Assembly: GCF_029893965.1 (NCBI RefSeq)
Contig: NZ_JARXXP010000010.1
Span: 1-64,000 of the forward strand
From: Paenibacillus sp. PastM-3
GTDB taxonomy: Bacteria > Bacillota > Bacilli > Paenibacillales > Paenibacillaceae
Direction of reading: 5' to 3'
DNA: 64,000 bases
The translations under genes were made by a program, and so were the position numbers. Of this stretch, positions 31,345 through 40,790 are shown piece after piece (the first letter of the stretch is position 1; every line of letters starts with the position of its first letter). Under the pieces are notes generated by a model. That model was not told the DNA's origin and did not search any database. It saw only the letters and a program-made list of their open reading frames with translations.

Positions 31345-33699
31345 TTATACAGTCAAAACTTGTTCACCTTTAACAGAAATTTCATTCTCCTGCTCACGGG
31401 TCATGAAGTACGTAAACGTAAGTGCTAGGAATACAATCCCATAAATAGCCAGCACTCCCGCATCGCTCCACATCACACCGTAATTGCCGGTGGAAATGGC
31501 TGCCTTAAACCCGCGGACACTATAGGTCATCGGAAGCAGCGGGTTGAAGAATTTCATCCAGCCCGGAATCAGCTCCAGCGGGAAGGTTCCTGCGCTGGTT
31601 GTCAGCTGGAAGATCAGGATCACAATCACTACAAAACGTCCAGGCTGATCCAGCCAGGTTACAATCGCCTGGATCATCCACATGAACGAGATACTTGTTA
31701 TAAAGGTAAAGGCATAGAACAGGCCTACATTCTGTACTTCAAGGCCAAGGCCGTACAGTACAATCATTGCCGCCATCAGCGACTGGAGCACGCTCATCAT
31801 GGAGAAGGTCAGCGTACGGCTGATGAACCGGTTGAACCGGCTGGCGCCGGGAACTTCAGAGCTGCTCATCGGAATGACCAGTGTGCAGATCAGCGCGCCT
31901 ACAAACAATCCGAGCGACAGGAAGTAAGGGGCAAAGCCCGTGCCGTAATTCGGCACTGCGCTGACCTTTACTTCTTCAATCTGTACAGGCTGCGCGAACA
32001 TGGATACCAGCGCATCCGTCTTGTTCACTGTGCTGGTCTGGGAAGCGGCCTCTCCAAGCTTGGAGGCCAGCTCACCGGAACCGGACTTCAGCTCATCAAG
32101 GCCGTCCTTCAGCTGGCCCGCACCGTCGCTGAGCTTCTTCGAGCCGTCAGCTACCGAGCTCAGGCCGCTGCTCAGCTGGCCTGCGCCTGCCAGCAGCTTA
32201 GAGGTGCCGGCTTCAAGCGCCTTGCCGCCGTCAGCCAGCTTCGCTCCGCCTGCGGCTGCTTCGTCCAGCTTCGCGCCGAACTGCTGCATCCCGGCGGACA
32301 GCGTGACACCGCCGGTCTCAAGCTTCGCCGCGCCGGCCACAAGCTGCTGCTGCCCGGCCAGCAGCTGCGTGCTGCCTGCATTCAGCTGCTGCGCACCTTC
32401 ATGCAGTTGGGTAACCCCCGCGTCCAGCTGCTGCGTTCCCGCCTGCAGCTGGTTCGCGCCCTGCACCAGCTGCCCGTGGCCGCTGTGCAGCGAAGTTGCG
32501 CCAGCCAGCAGCTGCTGCTGGCTCTGATCGAGCTGCGCTGTGCCTTCGGCTACAGCGGCGCTTGCGGCCAGCAGCTTCTGCACATCTGCGCTTGCAGCAA
32601 GCTGCGGGTTCGACTTGGCCAGCTGCTGCAGGCCGTCTGATACTGCCTTGGCAGCGGCGCTAACCTTCGCGCTGCCTTCCTTGGAAGCCTGAAGACCGGC
32701 TTCCAGCTTCGCACTGCCTTCATTCGCGTCCGTCAGTCCGGCCGCCAGCTTCGCGCTGCCGTCAAGGGCAGACTTCGTACCGGCCGCAAGCTTCGCTGTT
32801 CCGTCTACTGCCGACTGCGTGCCGGCCTGGAGTGCCTTGGCTCCGGCTTCGGACTGTTTCAGTCCGGCGCTGAGCTGCTTGCTGCCGTCAGCAGTCTGGG
32901 CAACACCTGCCTGCAGCTTCTTGTGTGCAGCGGACAACTGTTCAAGTCCGCCTGCCAGGGTGCTGCTGCCGCTCTCCAGCGCCGCGGCCCCGGCATTCAG
33001 GGCGGTTACGCCTTCAGTCAGCGGAGCTACACCTTCTACCAGCTTGCCTGTGCCTTCGGTCAGCACAAGCAGATTATCCTTCAGCTTGAGCGCACCGTCA
33101 TCCAGCTTGGCTGCGCCGTCGGCAATTTTCGTTGCACCGTCTCCCGCATCGCCGAGCCCATCGGCGATTTCCGTAATTTTATCGAACACGGAAGTCGTAT
33201 AAGCTTCAGTAATTTTGGCGGATACCTTGGTCTTGATATCCTTTACTGCAGTCCCGCCGATCTGGCCGGCAAGGAAGTTATAGCCTTCATTCGGCTCATA
33301 GATGATTTTGGCCGGCTGCGGGTCTGCTTCCAGCAGCGTCGTCGCGTTTGCAGAAAAATCCTCAGGAACGATAATAGCCATATAGTACGTATTATCGTCC
33401 AGACCGGCTTCCGCTTCGGCACGGGATACGAAATGCCACTTGAACCCGTCGGTCTTTTTAAGCTCCGCCACCAGATCACTGCCCGCGGTAAGCTGTGAGC
33501 CCTCGTATTCGGCGCCCTTATCTTCATTGACAACAGCCACCGGCAGCTCATTCATTTTACCGTACGGGTCCCAGAAGGCCTTGAGGAACAATCCGCTGTA
33601 CAGCACGGGAATGAACAGGACGACTAACATGGGAATCAGCACCTTCGGATTTTTCAGCGCCGCGCCCAGGTCCTTGAAAAAGACAGATAAAGATTTCAT
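31345..33699 (-). CDS. YhgE/Pip-type membrane protein
   Basis: The 784-residue protein has one N-terminal membrane helix (about residues 17-37), a long extracellular region and five to six C-terminal helices (about 590-770). The ectodomain from about residue 200 to 560 is built from short repeats of the pattern L..G...L..G, e.g. LAGGLEQLSAAHKKLQAGV, which probably form a long coiled stalk. This layout matches YhgE/phage-infection-protein homologues, related to ABC-2 type exporters and the EsaA component of type VIIb secretion. Its job is unknown. A TetR regulator gene lies immediately upstream in the same orientation. Confidence 0.9.
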   Translation of the reverse strand: MKSLSVFFKDLGAALKNPKVLIPMLVVLFIPVLYSGLFLKAFWDPYGKMNELPVAVVNEDKGAEYEGSQLTAGSDLVAELKKTDGFKWHFVSRAEAEAGLDDNTYYMAIIVPEDFSANATTLLEADPQPAKIIYEPNEGYNFLAGQIGGTAVKDIKTKVSAKITEAYTTSVFDKITEIADGLGDAGDGATKIADGAAKLDDGALKLKDNLLVLTEGTGKLVEGVAPLTEGVTALNAGAAALESGSSTLAGGLEQLSAAHKKLQAGVAQTADGSKQLSAGLKQSEAGAKALQAGTQSAVDGTAKLAAGTKSALDGSAKLAAGLTDANEGSAKLEAGLQASKEGSAKVSAAAKAVSDGLQQLAKSNPQLAASADVQKLLAASAAVAEGTAQLDQSQQQLLAGATSLHSGHGQLVQGANQLQAGTQQLDAGVTQLHEGAQQLNAGSTQLLAGQQQLVAGAAKLETGGVTLSAGMQQFGAKLDEAAAGGAKLADGGKALEAGTSKLLAGAGQLSSGLSSVADGSKKLSDGAGQLKDGLDELKSGSGELASKLGEAASQTSTVNKTDALVSMFAQPVQIEEVKVSAVPNYGTGFAPYFLSLGLFVGALICTLVIPMSSSEVPGASRFNRFISRTLTFSMMSVLQSLMAAMIVLYGLGLEVQNVGLFYAFTFITSISFMWMIQAIVTWLDQPGRFVVIVILIFQLTTSAGTFPLELIPGWMKFFNPLLPMTYSVRGFKAAISTGNYGVMWSDAGVLAIYGIVFLALTFTYFMTREQENEISVKGEQVLTV

Positions 33700-33943
33700 T
33701 CTGGTTCTCTCCTTATGATCATATGCTCTTTATACAATGCTATAAATCTCTCTCTGTTTAGGCGGTACTACTAATTTGCTGGCTTGATGAAAGTTGCAGT
33801 AATACCAGATGACCATTTTCCCCATCCGGTCAATCAAAAGCAAAAAAAATTTGTTCAGCCATTCTGCCGCACTCTCCAAAGGCAGCGCCGCATTCAGGGA
33901 CAGCGGACAAACTGTGCGCCGTTCCCTCCCGCAAGTTCATAAC

Positions 33944-34519
33944 TTACTGTGCCAGGCCATCTGACAGAAACAAGTGAAAATAATCCTTGATCTGTTCCTT
34001 GCTCAAAGGTACATGCACCTTGTTCAGCTCGGCGGTCAGTACAATGTACAGCCTGAACATGACTATGGATACGATCTTGGGGTCGCACAGCTTGATCTCC
34101 CCTTGCTGTATGGCCTGTTCCACCTCCCGCTGCAGATATTCCAGCACAACGTTCTCGAGCTTGTCGAGCCCGTCACCGGCCTGCGGCGTTCCGAAATCGC
34201 GACTTTCCTGGGAAAGCTTGATAAACAGCTCATGTTCGCTTCGAAATTCAAGCAGTGCATCCAGCACCCTGTGCAGGTTATCAAAAAACGGCTTATCCCG
34301 CCTGATCTCCCGCTCGGCGATATGCTTCATCTCGGTAATGACATCACGCAGAATCTCATCAAACAGCTGCTCCTTATTCGTAAAAAAGGTATAAATCGTA
34401 CCTTTTCCGACATTCGCAATCTTGGCGACCTGATCCATTGTCGTTGCCTTATAGCCGAATAATGAAAAACATTTCGTAGCGGCCTGAAGCACCAGCTGCC
34501 TTCGATCTACCACAGCCAC
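33944..34519 (-). CDS. TetR-family transcriptional regulator
   Basis: The 191-residue protein has the TetR DNA-binding domain: LVLQAATKCFSLFGYKATTMDQVAKIANVGKGTIYTFFTNKEQLF (residues about 10-55), followed by a helical ligand domain. The best start is a GTG at 34519 behind AAGGGAG; longer in-frame extensions are poorly supported. It lies upstream of the yhgE-like gene in the same direction, a frequent pairing, so it probably represses that gene and itself. The inducer is unknown. Confidence 0.88.
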   Translation of the reverse strand: MAVVDRRQLVLQAATKCFSLFGYKATTMDQVAKIANVGKGTIYTFFTNKEQLFDEILRDVITEMKHIAEREIRRDKPFFDNLHRVLDALLEFRSEHELFIKLSQESRDFGTPQAGDGLDKLENVVLEYLQREVEQAIQQGEIKLCDPKIVSIVMFRLYIVLTAELNKVHVPLSKEQIKDYFHLFLSDGLAQ

Positions 34520-34824
34520 CTGTATCCACTCCCTTTCCTGCAAAAAATCGCTGCCCCATCGTCTTGACCACTTTACTAATCCGGTCATTTGGTCATTACC
34601 CACTTTATCACTTTCCCCTTCACTTGGCAATACCCGGCTGCGCTCTTTTATTTTTAATTTATTGCAGTGTTTTAACTTTCCATTTACGTCTTATTTGTAT
34701 AATGTGGGATAAGGGGTTCATTCCCTTGTATAATGTAATAGAACTATTACAGAGAGGTATCTCGTATTCGATCTAAGAAGAGGACCCGCAATTCTACCCA
34801 TGAAGGAAAGTAGCAGGTGAACTT
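34520..34824 (+). promoter_or_regulatory. Divergent promoter region between tetR and glycosyltransferase gene
   Basis: Two TATAAT hexamers in the same local context (TTGTATAATGT) lie at 34698-34703 and 34729-34734, 31 bp apart, reading toward the glycosyltransferase gene. The -35 regions are weak. No TetR operator palindrome was recognised with confidence. Confidence 0.4.
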
Positions 34825-36012
34825 ATGCGAAAGAAAAGAGTACTGCTGTTTTCGGAAGGCTTCGGCACGGGCCATACAGGGGCAGCCTATGCTCTGGCCG
34901 AAGGAATCAGACTGCTTAACCCGGACGTCCAGTGCCGGGTCATTGAGCTGGGCAAATTCCTGAATCCTACGGTTGCGCCTTGGATCCTTTCCGCTTACCG
35001 CAAGACAGTCAGCAGCCAGCCTAAGCTGGTCGGCATGATGTATAAAACCCAATATCATAAATCACTGAACCGGCTGACCCGTGCAGCGCTGCACCGGGTT
35101 TTTTATACTCATGCCAAAAAGGTGGTCGAGCAGCTGAGGCCCGATCTTATTATCTGCTCCCATCCGATTCCTGCCGCTGTCATCTCCAGGCTGAAGCAGC
35201 AGGGGCTGGATATACCGCTTTATACTTTGATTACAGACTATGACGCGCACGGCAGCTGGGTGAACCCTGAGGCTGACCGCTATCTGGTCTCTACCTCGCG
35301 GGTCAAATCTATCCTTACCGGGCGGGGAGTTCCGCCTGAGCTGGTCACAGTCACCGGGATTCCGGTGCACCCGAAGTTCTGGGAGCGTTCCAACAAGACA
35401 TTGCTACGTAAAGAGCTCGGACTGGCTGATATCCCCACTGTATTGATTATGGGCGGAGGCTGGGGCTTGATGTTCGGCCAGGATATCATGGATTCCCTTA
35501 CCGCCAGAATGGATCAGATTCAGCTGATCTTCTGTATGGGGAGCAACGACAAGCTGGTAGCGCGGATGCGTTCCACTCCGCTGCTAAATCATCCTAATGT
35601 AAAAATTCTGGGCTACAGCAGCGAAATCAACAAGCTGATGGACGCCTCAGACCTGCTGATAACGAAACCGGGCGGGATGACCTGCACGGAAGGGCAGGCC
35701 AAAGGGATTCCAATGCTGTTCTACAGCGCCATCCCCGGCCAGGAAGAGAAGAACTGCCAGTACTTCGTAGAGCTCGGGCTGGCCGAGGTACTCGACTCCC
35801 AGGTGGTGGACAAATGGTTCTCCCTCCTGCTCCGCGAATACGCGGGGATCGAGGAGCAGCGCAGACGGCGGCTCGCCCTGGAACGTCAGCAGCCCCACAA
35901 CTGCGCCTCCACAGTGCTGCAGCTTCTGGGCAAGACCGCAGACGGACCTGCCGAGCTGCGGAGCACACGGGCGCAGGCGCGGACAGAAGAGGCTGTTTAT
36001 GTTACGCCCTGA
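34825..36012 (+). CDS. UgtP/MGDG-synthase-type glycosyltransferase
   Basis: The 395-residue protein has an MGDG-synthase-type N-terminal domain (LLFSEGFGTGHTGAAYALAEGI) and a GT28 C-terminal domain with MGGGWGLMFGQDIMD and LLITKPGGMTCTEGQAKGIPM, the nucleotide-sugar site. Family members transfer glucose or galactose from a UDP-sugar to diacylglycerol, making membrane glycolipids and lipoteichoic acid anchors. The ATG follows GTAGCAGGTG with weak complementarity. A strong terminator follows. Sugar and acceptor cannot be fixed from sequence. Confidence 0.87.
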   Translation: MRKKRVLLFSEGFGTGHTGAAYALAEGIRLLNPDVQCRVIELGKFLNPTVAPWILSAYRKTVSSQPKLVGMMYKTQYHKSLNRLTRAALHRVFYTHAKKVVEQLRPDLIICSHPIPAAVISRLKQQGLDIPLYTLITDYDAHGSWVNPEADRYLVSTSRVKSILTGRGVPPELVTVTGIPVHPKFWERSNKTLLRKELGLADIPTVLIMGGGWGLMFGQDIMDSLTARMDQIQLIFCMGSNDKLVARMRSTPLLNHPNVKILGYSSEINKLMDASDLLITKPGGMTCTEGQAKGIPMLFYSAIPGQEEKNCQYFVELGLAEVLDSQVVDKWFSLLLREYAGIEEQRRRRLALERQQPHNCASTVLQLLGKTADGPAELRSTRAQARTEEAVYVTP

Positions 36013-36018
36013 ACGATC

Positions 36019-36059
36019 AAAAACCTCCAATTCTGCCTGATGCAGATTTGGAGGTTTTT
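36019..36059. terminator. Intrinsic terminator between glycosyltransferase and SleB-type genes
   Basis: Arms 36019-36036 and 36042-36059 (AAAAACCTCC / GGAGGTTTTT) pair with one mismatch. A- and T-runs on both sides allow termination of both convergent genes. Confidence 0.88.
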
Positions 36060-36081
36060 TAGTTGTCTGCTGGCAGGACTT

Positions 36082-36972
36082 TTATTTATAAAAGGTATGA
36101 TTGCCGATGGTCTTGGCATAGGTACGTGAATGATGTACGGTCAGATCCTGTGCCAGCTGCAGCGACAGGAAAAAATACGTATCGTCCGTAACCTCTTTCA
36201 CTCCGGAAAGAGCGGCATTGACCGCTTTGATGCTGTCTTCATTCGGTTTCACACGTTTAAGACGCCCGTTAGCTACCGGGCTAAACTGGCTTTTCTGATA
36301 AATGACCTCATATATAGTGTCGGGAAAATTGGCTGACCGTAGCCTGTTCAGAACAACGTTGGCGACTGCCACCTTGCCCTGGTACGGTTCACCCTCCGCT
36401 TCTGCCATTACAATCTTTTGCAGCAGTAGCAGGTCTTCTTCGGATACGGCGTAGCTCCAGGTTGCTTCCGCTTGCTGTTCCTGGTTTAGTAGCTTTGTCC
36501 GGGAGAAGAACAATTTAAGGGGGGGATTTTGCTGAGATGCCGTTTTGACTTTGTTTACGGTCTGATTCCCCTTGGCTGCCGCCTGTTTGAGTGCTGTCTG
36601 CACTGCCGGCGGAGCCTTCATCAGAGTGGCTTTGGGCTGAACGGTTGGTTTAACGGCTTCCTGTTTGGGCTTCAGCTTGCCAGGATCGAACCATTCCGCC
36701 TTGGGCTGCTTGTCCTGCCAGACCTGGCCAAGACTTGTTGCTGATGTATAAAAGACAGGGGTGCTTATCCTGCTTGTCCTCTCCGGAGCTGACGACTGCT
36801 GTACCTGCAGCGCTGCGGCTGCGGCATGGCCGGCTCCGCCTAATTTATCCAACTGCTGTGTATTCTGGCCTTCGGTAACAACACCGGGGCTAAACAGGCT
36901 TATCGCTGAGAAACACACTAGAATTACGCCGACCAGCAGCGCAATACAGCGGTTTTGTTTAAAAATCTCCAT
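36082..36972 (-). CDS. SleB/CwlJ-type cell wall hydrolase
   Basis: The 296-residue protein has an N-terminal membrane or signal segment (CIALLVGVILVCFSAISLF) and a variable linker. The C-terminal Hydrolase_2 domain (about residues 175-296) shows LLLLQKIVMAEAEGEPYQGKVAVANVVLNRL, where the glutamate after MAEA-E is the expected catalytic residue of SleB-type lytic enzymes. SleB and CwlJ open the spore cortex during germination; related proteins act in sporulating or vegetative wall turnover. AGGAGGTAAGTG precedes the ATG. No PG-binding LysM domain is seen. Confidence 0.87.
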   Translation of the reverse strand: MEIFKQNRCIALLVGVILVCFSAISLFSPGVVTEGQNTQQLDKLGGAGHAAAAALQVQQSSAPERTSRISTPVFYTSATSLGQVWQDKQPKAEWFDPGKLKPKQEAVKPTVQPKATLMKAPPAVQTALKQAAAKGNQTVNKVKTASQQNPPLKLFFSRTKLLNQEQQAEATWSYAVSEEDLLLLQKIVMAEAEGEPYQGKVAVANVVLNRLRSANFPDTIYEVIYQKSQFSPVANGRLKRVKPNEDSIKAVNAALSGVKEVTDDTYFFLSLQLAQDLTVHHSRTYAKTIGNHTFYK

Positions 36973-37054
36973 CACTTACCTCCTAGTTTACGGCACATTC
37001 CTATTGTATGTAACCGAAAATGGAAGCTTTGAAAACTTTCTTGTCGATTTAAGC

Positions 37055-37660
37055 TTAGAAAAATGACATTTTTCCGATCATTTCATACATAGGAATGGCA
37101 TGCATTCTAGTAGCATACACCACAAAAGCATCAACCGTCCAGTCTTTTACCGAACAATTGTTCTCTATTTTATCTCTCCCGCCCCGCATATCGCTCAGCA
37201 GCCCTGTACTGAAAACGCGTTCATCCCGGTATTTACGGGCTAAAGTCAGGTGCGGAGAATAGGATCTTTTTTCCGCCTTAAACCCCAGCGCTGAAGTTGC
37301 CGAAACGACGTTGCGCTGGAGCTCCTGCAGCTGCTCCAGCTCACCGGAGACTCCGGCCCACAGCACTCTTGGCGACTCCGGAGCCCCGAAGGTTCCCCAT
37401 TCCCCGAGATGGAGCCTGAACGGTTTCTGCCGGGCAGAAATTACCTTCAGGGCAGCAAGCAGTGCCGGAATTTGGGCAGCCGGGGTGTCACCCAGAAACT
37501 GGAGGGTAATATGATAATCATCGGGATATGTCCATTTGGCAAACTTCAGCATTGAAGACAGGGCGGCTGCTTCCTGTCCCAGCAGCCTTCCCTGCTCCTC
37601 AGGCAGCTTCACGGCAACAAACAGACGCTCAGGATCACGGCCGGTCAAACGGTTTTCCAT
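37055..37660 (-). CDS. thpR: RNA 2',3'-cyclic phosphodiesterase (2H family)
   Basis: The 201-residue protein has the two HxT/S motifs of the 2H phosphoesterase superfamily: HITLQFLGDT and HLTLARK, plus RLFVAVKLPEEQGR at the start, matching ThpR/LigT. It opens 2',3'-cyclic phosphates and can ligate tRNA halves in vitro. The ATG at 37660 lies behind GAAAGGTG; a longer frame reaches into the divergent promoter region. It is divergent from the 2-hydroxyacid dehydrogenase gene. Confidence 0.9.
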   Translation of the reverse strand: MENRLTGRDPERLFVAVKLPEEQGRLLGQEAAALSSMLKFAKWTYPDDYHITLQFLGDTPAAQIPALLAALKVISARQKPFRLHLGEWGTFGAPESPRVLWAGVSGELEQLQELQRNVVSATSALGFKAEKRSYSPHLTLARKYRDERVFSTGLLSDMRGGRDKIENNCSVKDWTVDAFVVYATRMHAIPMYEMIGKMSFF

Positions 37661-37772
37661 GTGTATTTCACCTTTCGGGACAGATTTGTTATCCTTATTG
37701 TATACAAGATCAGCCAATTTTACGAAAATTGTATAATAGGAGGGAACCATCATCACTAAATCCATTGTTTGT

Positions 37773-38708
37773 TTGCAGCCACTTACTTCTCAGCAGCAGG
37801 AGACCATTCTCGCCGCCGCTCCGGGTTATACCCTTACACTCGGTAATGCCAAAAGCCCGGATCTTGATCAGCTTGCCCACGCGGAAATTGTAATCGGCTG
37901 GGGCAAAGGTATAGTAGATACTCTGCTGCAGCCGGATTCACCGCTCCGCTGGGTCCAGACCTGGTCGGCCGGCGTGGAGAAGCTGCCGCTCGGGAGGCTT
38001 GCGGAGCGCGGCATCCTTCTGACGAATGCCAGCGGTGTCCATGCCGAGCCGATCACGGCCGTTATTATCGGATTCATGCTGATGTTTACCCGAAACTTTC
38101 ACACAGCGATCCGCAAGCAGCTGGAACGCAAGTGGCATTCGGACGGCAAGGAAAGCGAGCTGACCGGTAAAACCGCCGTCATTGCCGGAACGGGCTCCAT
38201 CGGAAGCGAAACCGCCAGAATCGCCAAGGCTTTCCGGATGAAAACCATCGGAATCAGCCGCTCAGGCTCAGAGGTTGACGGGTTTGACAAGGTCTACACC
38301 ACTGCACGGCTGCAGGAAGCAGCTGAATCTGCTGACTTCCTGATCAACACCCTGCCGCTTACCGACGAAACGCAGGGACTCTTTAATGCCGATGTGTTTA
38401 ATGCCTGCCCTCAGGGGGCTTATTATATCAATATCGGACGAGGGGCGACCACGGATACGGAAGCCCTTATGACCGCGCTGAACAGCGGGCAGCTGGCCGG
38501 AGCCGGCCTCGATGTCTTTGACCCCGAACCGCTTCCTTCTGAACATCCGCTCTGGGGCATGGAGCAGGTCATAATTACACCGCACTGCGCCGGTACGACG
38601 GACCGTTATGCCGACCGGATCGTAGAGCTCTTTACTGAGAATGTACAAGCTTACCTGAAGGACGGCCAGCCTTCCCGTAACCTGGTGGATTATAGCCGGC
38701 AATACTAA
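37773..38708 (+). CDS. D-2-hydroxyacid dehydrogenase
   Basis: The protein of at least 311 residues has the NAD-binding Rossmann motif AGTGSIGSETARIAKAF, YINIGRGATTDTEAL, LAGAGLDVFDPEPLP and the catalytic HCAG near the C-terminus, as in D-isomer-specific dehydrogenases. The substrate is unknown. The coordinates start at the first usual start codon (TTG 37773), but in-frame coding runs back to 37740, SIVCLQPL looks like the missing first beta strand, and AGGAGG at 37738-37743 stands too far upstream for that TTG. An ATC at 37749 or 37752 would fit the ribosome site, so the true start is unsettled. Confidence 0.9.
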   Translation: MQPLTSQQQETILAAAPGYTLTLGNAKSPDLDQLAHAEIVIGWGKGIVDTLLQPDSPLRWVQTWSAGVEKLPLGRLAERGILLTNASGVHAEPITAVIIGFMLMFTRNFHTAIRKQLERKWHSDGKESELTGKTAVIAGTGSIGSETARIAKAFRMKTIGISRSGSEVDGFDKVYTTARLQEAAESADFLINTLPLTDETQGLFNADVFNACPQGAYYINIGRGATTDTEALMTALNSGQLAGAGLDVFDPEPLPSEHPLWGMEQVIITPHCAGTTDRYADRIVELFTENVQAYLKDGQPSRNLVDYSRQY

Positions 38709-38738
38709 TATCGTTTAACATCCCGGTTTAATTTTCAA

Positions 38739-38783
38739 AAAGGGGTATTCCCGGCAGCCTTATCAGGCCGGGAATACCCCTTT
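38739..38783. terminator. Bidirectional terminator between dehydrogenase and chemoreceptor genes
   Basis: A 17-bp perfect inverted repeat, AAAGGGGTATTCCCGGC (38739-38755) and its complement (38767-38783), with A- and T-runs. It serves both convergent genes. Confidence 0.9.
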
Positions 38784-38801
38784 GTCTTTTGCTGTTGACT
38801 G

Positions 38802-40577
38802 TTAAATCCGGAAACGCGTTACCGACTCCTCAAGCTCCACCAGACGGCTGCGCAGCTGGCCGATGCCGGCTGCTACCTCACTGGTCGCCTGCACCTGCTC
38901 ATTGGCGGAGGCTGACGTCTCCTCCACCCCTGCTGCCGACTGCTGGGCAAGCGCCGAGATATGCTGGCTGAATTCATTCATGGTCTCACTTGCACCGGCC
39001 ATTTTCCGGATATCTCCGCCCATATTATCAATAGTGCCAGCCATTACATCTACCGAGCGGTTAATATCTGCCAGGGCGCTGCCGGTCTCGAGAATCTGCC
39101 GGCCGCCCTCCTCCGTCTTCAGGACACCTTCCCGCAGCTGCTCCACCATCTCCCTGGAATCCGCCTGAATCCCCTGGGTGATGCTGGTGATTTCGGATAC
39201 GGTCTGCTGCACATCCTCTGACAGCTTGCGCACTTCCTGGGCAACGACCGCGAATCCGCGGCCGCTGTCCCCGGCTCTGGCTGCCTCTATCGCCGCGTTG
39301 ATGGCCAGCAGATGGGTCTGTTCAGAGATGCTGCGGATGGAGCCCACCAGCCGGAAGATCCCTTCATTCTTACGGTTCAGCTCCTCCACCGTATCCATCG
39401 ACTGGGATACAACTTCGGCAATCTGGCCCATCTGCGCCACAGAGCTTTCCATTAGCGCCCTGCCCCGCTCGCCTTTGGTACGCACCTGATCCGAATGCAG
39501 CAGCAGCTCATTTCCTCTGCCGGTAAAATCACTGATCAGCTTGTTCAGATCCTCAACCGCCTTGGAGGCTTCCACTGCGGATTCCGCCTGGCTGCCTGCC
39601 GCATTGGCCAGCTCCTCCATTGTAACAGCAATCTGGCTGCTTCCCTCTTTGGTGCCTGACACCGTGCGGACCAGCTCTTCGCCCTGAAGGGCGATGATTC
39701 CCGACACATTACGGATCTGGCCGACGATCGCAAGCAGCGTCCGGTTTGTTTCATTGACCGTTTTGGCAAGCAGCCCGATCTCATCCTCATTGCGGATCAG
39801 GGTATCCTCCGAGGTCAGATCCCCTTCCGCAATCCGCTGCAGATGGCCGGTTACAGCTTTGATCGGGTTAATAACCGTCTTACGGATTACCATATTGATC
39901 AGGCCGATAATCAGCAGTACAAGCAGTATGATTATACTGATAATAGTAAACGAGGCGTGAAATGCAGCCTCCGAGTGTCTCCCTTCCTGCTCGGCATCCT
40001 CCTGGCTATGCTTGACCAGCGAGACCAGATCAATCTGCATCGCATTAAAGGCTTCAATGCCTTTTTGCGAGACCTCCAGCGCCAGCTCCTCATTCCCCTC
40101 AGCACTGAGCTTGATAGCCTGATTATTGATCGTCATGTATTCATTCCATTTGTCGCTAAGGGCTGACAGCTGCTCCAGTCCTTTGTCACCGTTAAGCGAT
40201 TCCCTGTAAAGCTTCATCATTTCGGCAACCTTGCGGATCGCCTGACCCCTTTGTTCTTCCAGCTTTTTCTTTTCTGCACTGTCTGTATTGAGAATATGCT
40301 GCATGCTGAGCGCCATAATGTGCTCTGTATAATAGTTAATATCATGCACCTGATTAAGCGCCGGTATTGCTTTTTCAACAATATTTCCTGTGTTTTTCTG
40401 CATATTGTACATTTGATAGAGGGAGGTACCCCCGATTAGCAGAACCAGTAGGGCCAAGGCTGCGTAGCCTGTGGCGATTTTGGCTCCAACGCTATTTTTT
40501 CTGGCCTCCATGACCTTTTTCATAGTCCCTTTTGTCTGCTTCAGTACGGATTCCATACGATTCTGCTCTTTTCCCAC
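38802..40577 (-). CDS. Methyl-accepting chemotaxis protein
   Basis: The 591-residue receptor has a first membrane helix (about residues 34-54), a four-helix-bundle ligand domain (about 55-205), a second helix (about 208-232), a HAMP segment ([26 protein letters not shown]) and the cytoplasmic signalling domain. The hairpin tip with [39 protein letters not shown] is fully conserved. It passes ligand signals to CheA/CheW. The ligand cannot be inferred. It stands alone. Confidence 0.95.
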   Translation of the reverse strand: MGKEQNRMESVLKQTKGTMKKVMEARKNSVGAKIATGYAALALLVLLIGGTSLYQMYNMQKNTGNIVEKAIPALNQVHDINYYTEHIMALSMQHILNTDSAEKKKLEEQRGQAIRKVAEMMKLYRESLNGDKGLEQLSALSDKWNEYMTINNQAIKLSAEGNEELALEVSQKGIEAFNAMQIDLVSLVKHSQEDAEQEGRHSEAAFHASFTIISIIILLVLLIIGLINMVIRKTVINPIKAVTGHLQRIAEGDLTSEDTLIRNEDEIGLLAKTVNETNRTLLAIVGQIRNVSGIIALQGEELVRTVSGTKEGSSQIAVTMEELANAAGSQAESAVEASKAVEDLNKLISDFTGRGNELLLHSDQVRTKGERGRALMESSVAQMGQIAEVVSQSMDTVEELNRKNEGIFRLVGSIRSISEQTHLLAINAAIEAARAGDSGRGFAVVAQEVRKLSEDVQQTVSEITSITQGIQADSREMVEQLREGVLKTEEGGRQILETGSALADINRSVDVMAGTIDNMGGDIRKMAGASETMNEFSQHISALAQQSAAGVEETSASANEQVQATSEVAAGIGQLRSRLVELEESVTRFRI

Positions 40578-40754
40578 AATAATGCCCCCTCTGATTTCCG
40601 AAAACCTTACACGTAATTACAACCTATTACTTTCATTTTCACAATTGGGCAAAACGATAGATTACTCTCTATATTTCGGCAGGAATTACGGATATTTTTA
40701 GATGATGTCATATATTCCGGCTATGGACCGGCTTTATTCTTCTGCACAAAAAAA

Positions 40755-40775
40755 CGGACTCCAGCAGGGAGCCCG
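40755..40775 (-). terminator. Intrinsic terminator of dgt
   Basis: On the minus strand CGGGCTCC (40768-40775) pairs with GGAGTCCG (40755-40762) with one G-U pair, followed by seven Ts. Confidence 0.8.
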
Positions 40776-40790
40776 GTCTGTCTGACGGCT

